Below, one piece after another: positions 11,677 through 25,494 of a stretch of 64,000 nt of DNA (position 1 is the first letter of the stretch; each line of letters begins with the position of its first letter). The translations under genes were made by a program, and so were the position numbers. Location of the stretch: positions 4,836,001 through 4,900,000 of the forward strand of contig JAEUWY010000001.1 in assembly GCA_022059125.1 (NCBI GenBank). Reading direction: 5' to 3'. This DNA comes from Corynespora cassiicola (taxonomy: Eukaryota > Ascomycota > Dothideomycetes > Pleosporales > Corynesporascaceae). The notes under the pieces were generated by a model. It ran no database searches. It was given only the letters and a program-made list of their open reading frames with translations, and was not told where the DNA came from.

Positions 11677-12754
11677 GAGGACATTCTTTGCGCGTAGGGG
11701 GCGGGCGGCGAGGGGAGGGGGGAGGTCTCGTGCACGCAGCTGGCCAAGGGAGCTTTTGTACCTGGTCGCGCTGCTCAGGTGCGCACGCGGACCTGCCAGA
11801 CGCCACCAGGAACCAGTCTGGCTTTCACCGACAAGACGACGGAGCCACAGGACCACAAATTCGGCGGCACCCAAGATGTCCGGAGCCGATTCTAGGAGCG
11901 CCGCCTCCCGTCACAGCCTTGTTAATTTGTCGGGCCCTGCCAGACTCCACCGCGCGCTGCCCCGATCTATAGGCCGCAAGCATTGCCCAATCCGGCCTCC
12001 GCCTTTGGCTGTGCGAATCGGAGACGCCGTCCAGCCCGCCGCAACACCACCGCCAAAAGTACAATCAATGCCATGGACACACAGAGTCACTCTCATTTAG
12101 AGGCAAGACGCGCGCAAACGTTGATCCACAACTGTTCAATTATTCTTCGCTCCCATATGCACAGCGGCGGGACTAGATTATACAAACGGAGTCCTTCTCC
12201 GTCGCTTTTGTGACCCCGCTTTCCCATGGGAACCTTTTTGCTTTTAACCACCCTCGTGCTAAATCGACCCCTAGTGAGTGTCTTTGGTTCCAAACTCCAG
12301 TGCTCCGACTCGATGCAAGATGTGACTGGTGCCTCGATGATATAACGACAGAAAAGAAGAGGGTATTATCCGCAAGCACCCCCAGCCCATGTGAATGTCC
12401 CCAACGAGCCCTAAGAAAAGAAATCGCTTGATCGTGGTATCTAAACAGGTTTAAGAAATTGTAACACAGAGAAAGAGAAGGAAAAAAAGGGGGGGGAGAG
12501 AAAGAAAGAGCAAAGAGAACTGAGCATAGGCATCGTGACCGTCAGTAACGTGTTCGAGTAGAACAAGATAAGCAAAAACATTAGTAGGCGTACTCGGAAA
12601 AGAAGCCAACTCAGTCATGAGTGGGCGAAGAAAGAAAGCACGCCGCCTGTACTCCATCGAACCTGCGGGTGTGCTGGGTGCTATCCAATCAAGTGGCCGG
12701 CTTCGACACGTCGAAGAATCTAGAAGCAGAGCCTTGCTGCGCCTGGTCCAAGGT
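11677..12754. other. Intergenic: RING-gene promoter and RasGEF 3' flank
   Basis: Both neighbours run leftward. The left part is the upstream region of the CHY-RING gene; the right part near 12460-12640 is purine-rich and likely 3' UTR of the RasGEF gene. No additional gene is supported. Confidence 0.5.
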
Positions 12755-15700
12755 CTAGCGGTCTTTCACCGAGTTGGCCGAGAAAGAAAAGTTCAGAAAT
12801 TCGAATCGATCTTTGGAGTTGGTGCGGTTGTCCGCGGTAAGCGTGCTCGTCGTGCTCTCGGCAGATGAGAGGACTGGCTTGGCAGCCTGTGGAGCCTCCC
12901 GAGGCTCGAGTAGAAGGGAGCGTCGGTAATAGCTCTGGACATTGGATTGATCACTGGCACGGACCCGCTGGATCTGAGCATCCATCCATTCCTGCATTTC
13001 CGGCACGGGCGCAAGGCGGTATGGAACCTGGAAGGATTGAAGCTGGCCAATGATTTTGGCTGTCTTCATGTGTTTGTCAAAATTAATGACGGACACGCTG
13101 TCACGGCCAGAGTCGCCGGGAAGCTGGCGAGTGGTACCATTGCCCACATCAACGAATGTAAGATCGGTAAGGTAGATGCCGACGAAAGGAATGCAAGGGG
13201 CAACCTGGTTTTGCAATCGCTGGCGAAGGACTGCATAGTTGCGGCCGACCTCGGTGATGGTCTTGAGTTCTTCGAGACGGACCTTTGTCTTGGCTGAGAC
13301 CAGCTCCCATGTCTTCTTCAATCGCAGGACCATTGACGAGTTCAACGAACAGATGATGGCCATGAGTGAGTCATAATTGTTGAGCTCGAGGCACTTGTTT
13401 GCGATCTTCACCCATTGCTTGATGACGACGGCACGCTTCTTCGCATCTTCCAGATGGAGGATAGTATCAGCCACCAAGTTAGCGAGGTCGTTGGACAGCG
13501 TAGACATGGCCCGGACGTTGACAGCCTTGGAGCCGGTCTTTTTGGTCCATTCCAATGCCAGGAGCTCCTCGGGTTGAATGGAACAATAGAGCTTGGACTC
13601 AATGATGGTGAACTGCCTGGCCATCTCCAAGGGGTCGAAATCGAGAATAGTACATTGACCCCGGCCTTCCTTGGCCGCCTTCAGGGCATTCAATTGACCT
13701 TTGGTGACGTTGGGCATGGGAACGTTGTTATCAGCAGGAGTGAAGACGGCACTGGAGATGCCTGTTTTGCCGAGAGAAGAGACCAGGCGTGGAACAAGTG
13801 CACCGGCACGGACTTCGGTCACCTTGGATGTCAGTTCCGCCAGGCGCTTTCCTGCCGCGGGCAAAGCTGAACGCAGCTTGCCAGTTGCAAATGTGAAAAT
13901 GATGCCGAGAGCAGCAGAGTCACTGTCTGGAAGCCAGTGGCTCTCTAACCAACCCTTGAACACGTTATAAACTCGTAACCGGACAGGGATTCCAACTGAT
14001 TGGCTATCGCCGATGTAATCGAAGCGGTCGATTAAGGATTGCGCGAGATCAATTGGCGTTGTGAAAAGTCGGAATGTAAGGTAGAAAGCGGTCACGAACA
14101 CGACATCCGGTGTGGATTCATGAGTTGTCAGTTGCTCCACAAGAGCAGGCAGAGATCCACCGGATATTTGACCCTCTTTGTTGTAGATGAGCTCATGTGC
14201 GAACGTCGTTTCGAGTAAATGTTCTTCGACTGCAGAAACATCCTCGCTGGCCATGGACCGGAGCTCCGACGAGCTGCCAAAACTACTGATGAGTGTCTGA
14301 GAGCTAGACTTCTTTGCTGGAGAGTGCTCCGGAGTGGTGGCCCTTGTGGAAGCTTGAGAGATGATGCTCGCCGCATCACCGCGCGCGCTGTAGTGGTAGG
14401 TGCTATTCGAGTCGGCCACTGATGCATTGACGCTGTCCGTCCGGGGCGTCTTGGTAAAGAATCGTTGAGTGGTGCTTGCAGGACTCTGCGAAGATTCCGT
14501 AGGGCTGTGTTGGGGAATCTGGGGAGTAGGCAGCTGGCTGACGGGTGGTAGCGATGACCTGGACGATCGGAAAGAGGAGGCGGTCGGACTCTCTGCGGTC
14601 GGTGCCTGGGAAGGCTGCAGGCTATTCCGGTTGGTTTCCAGAGGAGAGGATTGAGGAATCTCTGGCAAGGGCTTCGATTCAGAGATGAGCAAAGGAGGCG
14701 GCAATGGGCGTTCAGAAACCGGAGGTGCGGGGAGTGGCTTGTCGGTCTCGAGAGTAGTCTCTGCCTGCTTTGGCTGCTCGTTTTGTTCAGTCGACTCGGT
14801 CTGCTCGGGCTGTTCAAGCTGCTCTGGCATGTCGGGCAATTGAGGTTGCTCAGACTGTTCAGCTTCGTGCGTCGTGTTTTGACCAATTTCCTGGAATATC
14901 GCTTCCGACAGACCCGTGCCAGTGTTCTCGAACTCAAAGTCACCAATCTTTTCGATGACAAACCGGGCCTTGGTAACGCAATCACCGGCAGACCGGACGC
15001 AACTAGTGGCAGCAGCAACAAGCTGCTTCCCTGAGTCTGGCATGACGACTTCTTCGCCGAGGCTGGGATCGGAGGTGTTGAACATATCCTTGGTGGCCTG
15101 GACTAGCTCGGTCAGTCGTGCGTACATGGCGTCCCTTGCTTGCTCGAGCTGTTCGGATCGTCGTGAATCGCGTTCCCATACTTCGTTGACAACGGCCAGT
15201 AGTTGTCGGCAGGCAACGACGGATTGCTGCGTGGTGAGGGTGAGTTCCTCTGAGGAGCGCGACTGCAGGTGCAACCCGATAAATGAGCCGATGAAACCAA
15301 GGAAGGAATCGTGCGCAGCATTCAGCCGCTCCGAAGCAAGGTTCTGTTTTCGCGCGCCTTGGGACTTTCCGGTGTACGACAGGCGGTGGGTAACAGACCA
15401 TCTCTTTGCCTGGCCTTGAGGCTGGGGAGGAAAGAGAGGCGATTGGAGAGAGTCGGCCTCTGAGGGAATCGAGAAAGCGACAGAAAGACGATTGAGGTTA
15501 CGTGGTGGCTGTGTTGTCGCGCTGTCCGATTCTTCCAGGGCAGCGGACGGATTCGTTTGTGATACAGGGGATGCATCGTCATTCGCGGACACGCTGTCTT
15601 CGCCGTTTTGATTCGACGTTGCCGGCGGTTGCACCGATGGATCGGCAGAGTCAGATGGTGGGGTCGGCGGTCTATTATTGCTCACGTCGCCCAGCTCAAA

Positions 15701-16603
15701 GGAGAGGGACACGGCGTCCTGTGCCCATATATCAAGGAAGCGAACGGCTCTCGTCACGAGCTTGAAGGCCTTGAGCACGAGCTCGTCCAGCTGTTCGAAG
15801 ACGGGAACAGGCGACTCGTTTGACTGCAGGATTTCCTGCAGCTTCTTGGCGACCTTTACGAGGGATGAGAGGTCACCCAACAGGCCTTTGCGCATCCGTC
15901 GGAGGCCTACATGGGCAAGAATGAGGGACGAATCCCTTGTCAGGCATTGGGTTTTTTCCTAGGACGTGGTGAGCTATTGTTCTCTGCCGGTGGCGTCCCT
16001 TGCACGCTGATGCTGAAGCACACTTACCAGAAAAAAGCGCACGCCCGCGATCATGCCCCTGACATAATCCTGCTTGGTGAAGACGAGCAAATCGCCGTTT
16101 TCGCCGTCACGGACTAGGTCCCACAGATGGGTGAGGGCATTCAAGAGATTTCGGATGGTCGGGTGGTCGTAAGCCTCGCAATAATTTGTGGGGAGCCACC
16201 CCCGGGCTCCGGAGGCCAGCAGGGTGCCGTCGGCCCAACCATTTGGATGCACAGAATGCACCAGGATGACGTCTCCTTGGTTGATGGGCACGGTAATGGA
16301 CGACTCATCCGTGGATGACGATACGGTAGAGCTTGGGTGGAAGTGGTAGAAGGCACGCAGGTAGTTGTGGAAGACGGGCTGGGCCGGGGGCGGCGGTAGT
16401 GCTTCTCTTGACGTCCGAGGGGTGAGTGGCGGGGACATTTGCGACTGCGACTTGATGGAGAGGGCGCCTTTTGACGACGACTGGCGAGTGTGGCCGGGCT
16501 CTCTGCTCGTCGACGTGTTTTGGGATTTCTGGATGTTCAATGGGGCTACTATGGCGCTCGCGTGCTTGTCCATCTCTTCCTTATCCAGGGCAAAGTCAGC
16601 CAT
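12755..16603 (-). CDS. SH3-domain Ras guanine-nucleotide exchange factor (Cdc25 type)
   Basis: Activator of Ras GTPases, upstream of cAMP/PKA and morphogenesis signalling in fungi. Two exons, 16028-16603 and 12755-15958, are joined across a 69-bp intron with GTAAGT donor, giving 1259 residues. An N-terminal SH3 domain (about 82-146; RAFYHFHP, GDVILVHSVHPNGWADG, GWLPTNYCE) precedes a helical segment (EKTQCLTRDSSLILAHVGLRR onward). A long disordered, Glu/Gln/Pro-rich linker leads to RasGEF_N (about 770-870, ending FRLFTTPIDLAQSLIDRFDY). The catalytic RasGEF domain follows (about 960-1180; DPLEMARQFTIIESKLYCSIQPEELL and the PCIPFVGIYLTDLTFVD hairpin region). Architecture matches Cdc25/Ste6-like proteins. 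The ATG at 16603 is the first in frame. An exceptionally long gene-free region lies upstream. Confidence 0.93.
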
Positions 16604-16975
16604 GGCGGGGCGCAAATAGCAAGGCGGACTAGGAGCGTCTTTGCACTGGAAGTGGGTGCTGCGGTGAATGAGGCGCTAGAGATGCAGAGCAGCGTGGACA
16701 GTGCGCCGCACAACCATTGAGTCAAAGTTAGTTGGGTGGGATGGGTCGAGCGTCTGATTCCGAGTGGTATCGTGGCTCAATAGTTGGCACAGGCGGCTGG
16801 CTTGGTGTTGAGCGTCCGAGCGTTATCGATGTTATTTGGCTGGAGGTGGTGTCAGTGTTCGACTGTGCGATTGTTTGTGGTGGTGAGTGGGATGAGGAAT
16901 GGTGGAATGGTGGCGCAGGGGTGGGGAGGGCCAGGAATGCTCTGGTGCGGAATCGCAAACGGAAAGAAACGTACC

Positions 16976-17000
16976 CGTAGGCGTAGGCGTAGGCGTAGGG
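16976..17000. repeat. Hexanucleotide GTAGGC tandem repeat
   Basis: About four copies of a 6-bp unit in the region upstream of the RasGEF gene. Confidence 0.9.
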
Positions 17001-18080
17001 TGCTCTGCACAGTTTCTTGCAAAGGCAAGTTGGTTTGGATGGGGGAGGAGGGCGGCGGGCAATTGGCTGTGCAGATGCCGGCGAAGTGGTGAGTTGGACG
17101 AGAGTTTGCCCGTTCTGGCAACCCTGGTTGCTATGCAGAATGGCAAAATGCAAAAAGAACGACGATAATGCCCGGGTCGGGGCAGGACGGGCGCAAATGT
17201 TGCAGCTGTTGCAGCTGTTGCACCTGTGGCGGGCTGTAACAGGGCGGGTTTCCGTTGCGCACACGCTTGTGCAGCAAGGCGAGGCTCAGGCAGAGAGGGG
17301 AGCGAGGGTCAAGCCAACACGCGGGCTGTTTCTCATGGGGCTCGAGGCGCGGTGGGTGGAGCGTGGTGAGGAGAAAGGAGGGGCTGCTGGAGTTGAGTGC
17401 AGTGCAGGGCTGCGTCGAGGGTTTCAATGGCTCTTGGGCTGGGGCATATAGCTCTGGGGGCGCGAGGTATACTGAAGCGAACGAGGGACCGGCGGGCCTG
17501 CAAGGGTCGGGCCTGGCTGGAGGGCCGGGGGACGGTGTTCTCCCCAACGGTCTTTCCGTTTCGAGGCGCTGGGCGGCAGCCGAAGAAGGGACGAGCTGCG
17601 AGGAGTGAATGTCGCGATGCGGACGCGCAGGAGCGGCAGTCGAGGGGGGCAGGCACGAGCAGGCACGAGCAGCAGAGAGCAGCAAAGAGCAGCAGCGCGA
17701 GCACGGCGGCGGACAGGCCGCGTCAATATTATCAACGACAACGGTCGAGGATTCGGCGGCCCGCAGAGCTGTTCAGGAAAGGCTCCAAAATGGAGACGTC
17801 GGTGCCAGGGCTCGTGCGTCGCGGCAGGGGAGCTCTGCATCCCGGCCCATCCATGGCCCTCCCTGCGCATCCCTGCGCCAGAGGGCAGGGAGCGTTGGTG
17901 GAGCCCGCACGCCCTGCAAGCGACGTCGAGCGCGCCTTGGCCCTGGCCCAAACCGACGCCACGCTGATTCGCGGCAGCGCGCTCGAGTTCCCCTGGCTCC
18001 GTCATTAAACGTTGATCAGTTCGAGGGCATTCACCCAGCCAATGTGCGCTGCGTCGGCTGCGGATGGCGCCGTTGCGAGG

Positions 18081-18106
18081 GCAGCAGCAGCAGCAGCAGC
18101 AGCAGC
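18081..18106. repeat. GCA/CAG trinucleotide microsatellite
   Basis: Uninterrupted run of about 8-9 GCA units, followed directly by GGGCAGC-type repeats. Confidence 0.95.
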
Positions 18107-18117
18107 CGCGGTGGGAG

Positions 18118-18170
18118 CGGGCAGCGGGCAGCGGGCGGCGGGCAGCGGGGGGGGCAGCAGAGCAGAGCAG
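18118..18170. repeat. G-rich GGGCAGC/GGGCGGC repeat
   Basis: Imperfect 7-bp G-rich units with four or more G runs on the plus strand; the spacing would allow a G-quadruplex. Confidence 0.75.
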
Positions 18171-18931
18171 AGGGGACGCGCGCCGTGTTTGCCATCGACT
18201 GTCGCTGTCAGGCCCCAGGACTGCCGACCCGACTGACACGCCTGTCAGGCCGGCAAGCTCTGGCTCCTCTGCTCAGGTACCTCCACGCTATCGCCGCCTA
18301 TCCTGAAGACGGCCACTCCAAACGCGGCCGCCTGCATGGGGTCCCGCGCGGTCGCACATGCGGCCGGCCAGACGCGAGCTGGGCTGAAGCTGGGCTGCGC
18401 GAGGCTGCGCAGCGTCGCCCTTTGCACTGCGCCGCCCGCTTGCGGCAACGATCGCCTGCCACCGCGCCATGCCCGAAGCAGACTCGGCAGTCCCGGAGAG
18501 TATCCCCCGCTGCCAATCACGCGCGCCCTCTGCTGCCGCGCTGCCTGCCCCGCGCCCTCATTGGCCGTCTGCCGCCAATTTTCGAGAAAAGTCCGACGGA
18601 TAGCTGCAGGAACTTCCCAATCTCGCGCGAGGCGACGGCCACGGCACTTGGGCGGCGCCCGCGACAACTCTATCCTCCAGCTCGAGGAGGCCACCGCGGT
18701 ACCTTTGGCCTCGCACCCGTCCGCGCCTGTTTCATGGCGCTCTCCTCCACGTCATTCTCCAGACTGCCTCCGCGCCTCATTGTGGTCCTGCCCGTCGCCG
18801 CTGGGGGGAGACCCACTTGGCACCCCACCGTTCCCAATCGACCTCTGCCCGCTGCGTGACGGATTCGAGCGCCTTGCAGCCAGCCGGCTCCGGCTTCCTG
18901 GCTCCGCGTCGCTCTGGCCTCGGTCTCAGAT

Positions 18932-18971
18932 CCCACGCCCACGCCCACGCCCACGCCCACGCCCACACCCA
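18932..18971. repeat. CCCACG hexanucleotide repeat
   Basis: Six to seven tandem copies of CCCACG, the last one CCCACA. On the minus strand these are regular GGG runs. Confidence 0.95.
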
Positions 18972-19537
18972 CCTCCAGCTGCCCGCCGTGCCCGCGCCTG
19001 TGCATGCTTCCTTCAGAATTTGCCACCAGGGATGCGGATGGCACTGCAATAACATAACGAGTCCCTCCTCTCGTTCGACCTGTCTCGCCCTTCCCGTGCC
19101 CTGGGCCTGCCTGCCCATCCAGCCGTTGCGCGCTACCTGCTACTAACAGCAAAGAGTAAACAACGGGCACGCGCAACCTTGCTCTATGCAACTGCTATAC
19201 CCAAGTTGCTATACCCTGGCCTTGTCGATAACGTCGAAGCCCGATGCGGCCAAACTGTCCCGCATACGAGCCCAGGCCGAAGAGAAGAAATTTATTGCCT
19301 CGACGCGTCCTGTGCGCGCCCACCCCCCGTGATCTGATAGTCTGGAGACAGTCCCTCGGGTTCTGCAGCAGACGAACGAGGCATCTTCCACCGTGTGCTA
19401 CTACTACACTACTGCACAGCGGTCCCGTCCAATTGGGATCGGCCTCGGAGCGCACATGTGGCTACCGCTGCACCTACTAGGGTCGCTGGCTCATCCTGTC
19501 GTCCAGGAGACAGCACCGCATCGCGATTTTGTTTTCA

Positions 19538-19551
19538 TTTTTTTTTTTTTT
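19538..19551. repeat. 14-base T homopolymer
   Basis: Uninterrupted T run inside the gene-poor region. Confidence 0.9.
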
Positions 19552-22500
19552 ACTCAACCTCCCGGGGCACTTGCAACTCGTCCTCCACCGAGTTACGACG
19601 TGAATTGTCATCCAGCTGCCCATGATGTCACGCCATGCTGTGCCACCTATGCTGTGCCACGCAGGAGCAGCCCACGCACGAGGCCATCGGACTTCACGCC
19701 GCACTGTTCCTGCAGTTACCCGCGCTCAATCGAGGCGTTGGCTAACATCACTTCCCTTCCCGTCTCGACTCCAACACTCTGGATAGTCTTGTCGTCTGCT
19801 TTCCTGCCTCAGTGCCGCACGCCTTGCCTCCGCCTATTACAGCTGTTCCCGACTCCCCTCACGCTAACAATCTCCGGACTGGGTGGCTTTTCCTTCCCGC
19901 CTGGCGGATTGCATCAACCAAGCCGGACTGGCTGTCTTCTGTTGGCCGTCTATTCTTGTCCACCACACCACAGCTGAACAGGCAATCTGGGGCGGCTCTC
20001 AAGCGACTGCAAGGGAGCGCCCCCGCCTTATCATTGGTACCCTTGATTTCCATCACAACTGATCGACGACGGCCTCCTTTGCCATTGTCGCCTCAACCTA
20101 CTAGCCGAGAGGACATCAGGAGTGCCCGTTACGTGGTGAGATAAACCCTCCTATTCTCCTGCCCTCGCCGATGAATGCTTTAGCCTTTTTCCCCCGAACC
20201 TAGGGTCCTTCCTCGTGGCATCATCATTTTCTTTTGCTGCGGCCAAACTGTACAATGATTAAGTTGACATCGTCTGTTCCATGTCTGAGGTCTCCTGTCT
20301 GCCCGCGATACCACAAAGAACCCAAGCACACGATGATCCAATGCTACTAATCTACTAACTTTCCAAGCCGCTGGTTCTTGACACCCTGCCGTGCGCATCG
20401 TTGACACTGGTCCCCACGGTTCTAGTTAGTCCTTCTGTGGTGTTCTCGGGGCATTGACTCCCCAGAGCTAGCTCAAAGTGTCTAGGATCATAGTCGACTG
20501 ATTGGTGAGTCGACAGTCTACCGTCGCCAACTAACTGGAGAGGATCATGAATCTAAATTCAGCTCCCGAACACCATGTCAGCTAAAGGACCCTGATGCTT
20601 GCGCACAACACTGACAGCGGCCAGCAGAGTGACACGTACGCCGGCATACCATCTCACCTATGGTGCTTCACGCAGAGCTCGCGACGGCCTCTGTCCCAGC
20701 GGCAGATCAATTCGTGCTTGTCCTTCAAAGGGGATATCCTTGTCCGACCCATGTCATGACGGCATGCCATAGTGCTTGTTACTTTGGGGTACGATCTGCG
20801 CATGGATCATCTGAAACAACCCTCAGAAATGAGTTGCTTTTCTTTCTCGCGCGCAAGGACCAGGCCGCAAACTGCTGTCAGCGCGGGAACAGTTTCTGAT
20901 GCTTTGTCCGAACAGTTGAACGCGCGATACATCAGCTGGCGGAACCCAAGGATCAGGTTTTCCCATCATCGCAGAGGCGTTCTCCTGCTGCGCCGCGTGG
21001 GATGCGCGAGTCGGATTGCCTTCGGCCGTTCCAGGTAAAGTCGTGTTTTCTCAAGTGCCCGGCCTAAGAGGGAACCACCGCGTCCCTTAGCGGCCCATCA
21101 AACCGCCACGCTCAAAGCCCCTTCGCTTTGGCACTCTATCAGACGAGCTCCTTTTACGTACTCAGCCTGGAAGTTCCTCTCTGTCTCACCAGAACATTAG
21201 ACCCAACATACACTCCGACTAAACCTTCGATCACCTGCCGAAGGCTTCCCATGGCTCTGGATTATCACGCGAGGCGGGTCGGCGCTACTCCAACCATCCG
21301 TGGTGCCAAAGTCTGGCCCGCTGCATTCGCTCGCTGCACAAGGCTGAGTCTTACAAGCCAGACGGCACAGCTCCAAGTATCGGTCCCGTCTCTAGGATCA
21401 TTTCTCAATGCGAACCCGACTCGTATCAGGGCACACTTCAGATAACACGTCTTTGATTTCGCCTGACCTACCTTTTGTTCCGAATAAAACGCCCTATTTC
21501 TCCGCGACCAATGTCAGCGTCGGCGTAATCTACAGCCTGGTCGCGTTCGTTCTCGGAAGGTCACCTTCAACCTTTCCAGAAGACTCTAGGGACTTTGGAC
21601 ATTTTCTTGGTCTGGCGCTTGCGGTCCTGCAGCTCATGATCTCCGCGTACTGCGGTTCCCTTGTGTACGTGCGCTTCTTTCGCTGGGCCATCATCCCCGG
21701 CAGTTCAGCTGTCAAATCGTCTCTGCCCGCTTCGCGTCCGGTGGGAGACAATCCCAATCTGAGAAGGGCCGTTCGCGGGGAAGTGAGTACGCTTCCGCCG
21801 TCAAAATCCCCGACACCTGTCGCCGAGACGCAAGGCGAGTCATTACCGTGACCTTGTCCAGAAGAAAAGAAAAAAAAAGAGTACTGTGCACGTTCAGTGA
21901 CGACTCGGGATGCTTCCACCTCACCCTCGTACTCGATAAGACCAGTTCTCCAAGACAGCATCCCGGCGCGGCGAATCTCTCGGTACATTGTCTTTATAAG
22001 GCCGTCCGTCATCAAATCGTCTCCCGTTTCGTCCGTTATTCCCCACAAGCACGACCCAAAACCAGGGAACGCTCACCGCTCTTGATAAAAAACGGGTATC
22101 TCGACCGTGATCGAACCTCGTTGCGGGAGAGCCCCTCGGCGAAGAGATGACGGGATCTGGCGCCGTGCGCGTCCATCATCAATTTGAGTCACTGATGTCT
22201 TGCCTCCCGGATGGCGCAAACGGCATCATCCGGCAGCAGCCTGGCAACAGGGAGAACCCAGTCGTGCTGATCAGGGCTCTTTTGTGTAGGTGCAAACTCG
22301 AGTAGAAAGACGGTTTGACCTCCCTACATAACCTTCGTATCGCCGCCAATGTAGGACATTGGGCATCAATTGTCTCGTCGCCTGCGGTTGAGTCAAAGTC
22401 CAGGCCTTGTTGATCTGCGTAGACCCTGATTTCGCGACCAAAGGGCCACTTGGGTGGCTGCCAGCCTGGTGGAGTAGCGCTTCTCAATGTAAGGTTCTTT

Positions 22501-23748
22501 CACGTGCCGAAGGATAGACGCCTATCCTTTTAGCGCCTCGAGAGGCATCAGAAGATGTCCAGAGACTTCACCTGGTCAGCATTCCAGTCGACATACGCGA
22601 CCAGAGACGCCTGTCCATCCCATTGGCACGAGATGTGAACACGCGAAGACCCACTAGGCTATACCCTGTCTGCGGGCTCAATACTTCGCAACCCTAACCC
22701 TGGCGCTCTACTAAGCGTCCAAGTGCCATCAAACACAATGCCTTAGCATCCAAGAGGTGGAAGAGCCATGTGTCAGAAGCTGTTGCGCATGGTGAGTATG
22801 TTCTAAACTTGACTGCTTTGCAATTTGGACATTCCCCTACGCAAATATAACTCTCAATGTGCAACTGTCTCGATACGTGCGCATGAATCAGTCCCAACCT
22901 CGCCGAAACATTCGTCCTGCGTCGCCAAGCGAACCCCCCCCTCGCCAGCCCCTCACCTGACTTTTGGACCTTTCCGCCTCTCTTCGTCTTTGCCTAATCG
23001 CGATGCTCGTGCTTGCCATGTCAAGTCGCGATACTGGATTCTACACGATCAGCGGTGTGACGGAACAGGCGAGGAAGAAAGTGTTTTCCGCTTGTCCCGC
23101 TGGATGCTTTCCATTTTCCAACACGCTCAGGTCGAGTCAACACCCATCACGAAGGCGTGTCATGCATTGCGGCATGTACGGAAGGCTCGTAACCTAGTCA
23201 GACAGATGGCCCATAATTCGGCCTGGCGCGCAACAGCCACTCGAGTCGAAGCCTCGCCTTGTCCCACAAGCCGCCCGCATGTCGTATTGCCTCATTTACA
23301 GCGCAAATAGCAGCATGGCGGTCCGCGGTTTCTGCGGGACGGCGTTTGCAGCACATAGTAGGCGCCCATGCTGGTCCCAGAGTTGTGACTGAGTTGCTGA
23401 GGCACCTACCCAGGTACATGCCAAAGTACACGCCAGTCCAATGCGGTCGGAAGCACCACTCTTCGGCCACGAAAATGGCATGGAGCATGCCTCTACGGCT
23501 CGTGCATGGCAAGAGCGGCAGGATGGAGATTTGGCACTTGTGCTATGGAGACAAAGCCATTGGTTGAAGCCACATCAGACGGGCCGTGGGAGAGCGACCT
23601 TGCCATGTTGCCAGGGGAGCACCTGCCGTCTCTACTCTTTCAGTATGCCTGCATATCTCACAATCACCGCCCTCGCCTCTCAAGCACCATTTTGCGACAC
23701 TGCACTTCCAGCCTCATGTGTCTGACTCGCCATGATACTGCACGGATT

Positions 23749-23770
23749 GGGGGGGGGGGGGGGGGGGGGG
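23749..23770. repeat. 22-base G homopolymer
   Basis: Twenty-two consecutive G residues on the plus strand; length may be imprecise because homopolymers are hard to sequence. Confidence 0.9.
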
Positions 23771-25494
23771 AGTGACGGCTACGACGGCCAGGGCCAGCGC
23801 TCGATGGCGGAGAACAATACGGGTCCTCGTCATCGATGCATGTCCGATCATAACAGATACAATATCAATCAGCACTGTTGAATTCCAAGAAACCGGATCT
23901 GGTACCGTCGAAGAGGAGGGTTCCTCGCAAAAAGCAAAGCCAACGAGTTTCCTATTGCGACGACTTGCATGCTTCATCACAGCACTGCAGCCGCGTTGGG
24001 CCACCGCCACAGGGTCCAGCAGCAGCACAAACTTTCGGTCTCCAACAGCCAATATATCTCATTGACCATCTCACGAATTTCATGTCCGACCCTGGTGGCG
24101 TCATCGTGGGCACTCGATCCCCACATTCGATACTCCAACACGGTCCTGAACGTCGCCGAACACAAGGCCCCAGTCTCCTTCGCCTGCAACCCTTGCTTCC
24201 TATCTGGGTAGGTTTCGCACCCCTACATGCCCAACACCCACCCTCATTCGCGGAAAAACCTCGATTCTCACCCATCTCCGATGTTCTTGATTTGCCTGTG
24301 GCGCTCGCCAAAAGCGTTGCCGCACTCATCCCAAGTCCCCGAGAAGGGCAACACCAGCTGTTCCAATTTCCCTTTTATAAGACCCCCAGGTATCAGAATC
24401 TGCAACCACAACGTCTGCGCCCGCCCCTCATTTCCGCATCTCGCGGAGCTTGACGCCATTAGTGCGCCTCTGAGGTGAGATTGTTGCTGCAGTGGGAAAG
24501 AAGTCTGGTTAGGCATTGAAGGCTGTTATGAGTACCCCTGCCATCTATAGAGGGAGGGGTGTTACATGTGGTTAGAGAGACGATACCGATCGGGACAGTG
24601 AAGCATTCAGCGGTGGATTCAGGATTTTCTTTGGCTTTTGCGTTGCTAGCGTTGGAGCTCTGGTAGCTGAGTTGCATGCTTTCTTTTTTTCACTTTTGCC
24701 TTTCCCTGCAATCCCCCATGGCCGCGGGTGCAACGTCGTCGTTTAGGAGCCACACCGCGCCCGGTACCCTGGCACTTTCTGCTCCGAGTAGCGCTGTGTA
24801 CCTGCGTCGTCAGGATGCAGGCCCGGATGAGGCGCCTGGCTAACGTTGACAAACGCTGTCCGCCCACGTGTCTGCGGTGGTTAGCACTCCCCCAGCGCCT
24901 CAGCTTTATGCACCACTGTCCAGAAACGACGAATTGTGTGCGTGCGTGCATGTCTGGTCTGATCTGCCCAGCGGGAACAAAGTCTACATACATACACGCG
25001 TACATACTTAGCCAACTTGCTTTTCCTGCCCTTTCCACGATCCTACAGTCCACAACCGCTGGACCGAGGCTTCTTCTTCAGTCGCATCGCACGGCTGGCT
25101 CTTTGTTGGGCGGCCTCTCCCGTATACCACGCAATAAAGTAAACATGGACGTCCACTCCACACGGAGAAGTGCCCCGATTCCTAGCCATACCATCCATTC
25201 GCCCGTCGGCCCTCAACCTTCCCAAAGGAGAAGACCCCGATAACCTTATCGAATGCTCTGAAATTGATGTTTGCCGGGTCGGAATCCCGCGGCCACAGCC
25301 ATGGCCGGCTGCCTGGCATGATGTCCATATCATCAACATGGGGTTTAGCACAGGCAATAACTCGCTGTATTAAGCGCCGACCAAAGAACCGCATTATAGG
25401 GCAGACAGGCCGTCTTCGCGACCGAACACGCACAACGTTTCGCGTGACGGATCGCCCATCTGGCATTTTCCCTCTCACAAATGCCTGCCTGCCC

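Larger units (their letters stand above)
16604..19200. other. GC-rich, repeat-rich region upstream of the RasGEF gene
   Basis: Open frames of 100-400 codons occur on both strands at once, made of low-complexity Arg/Ala/Gly/Pro/Ser. This is what GC-rich sequence with few stop codons produces, so no CDS is called. It contains GTAGGC, CAG, GGGCAGC and CCCACG short tandem repeats. The left end is presumably RasGEF promoter and leader. Confidence 0.6.

Noticed and set aside
14128..15021. 297-codon alternative frame within the RasGEF gene
   Set aside because: Out-of-frame shadow of the repetitive linker of the SH3-RasGEF protein.
17609..18859. 416-codon open frame on the plus strand in the GC-rich block
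   Set aside because: Composed of low-complexity Arg/Ala/Gly/Ser with overlapping long frames on the minus strand and no conserved-looking segment; typical of GC-rich DNA with few stop codons.
21408..21851. 147-codon open frame with two hydrophobic stretches
   Set aside because: No domain, no splice partner and no codon-use support; hydrophobic runs of this kind occur by chance in T-rich frames.
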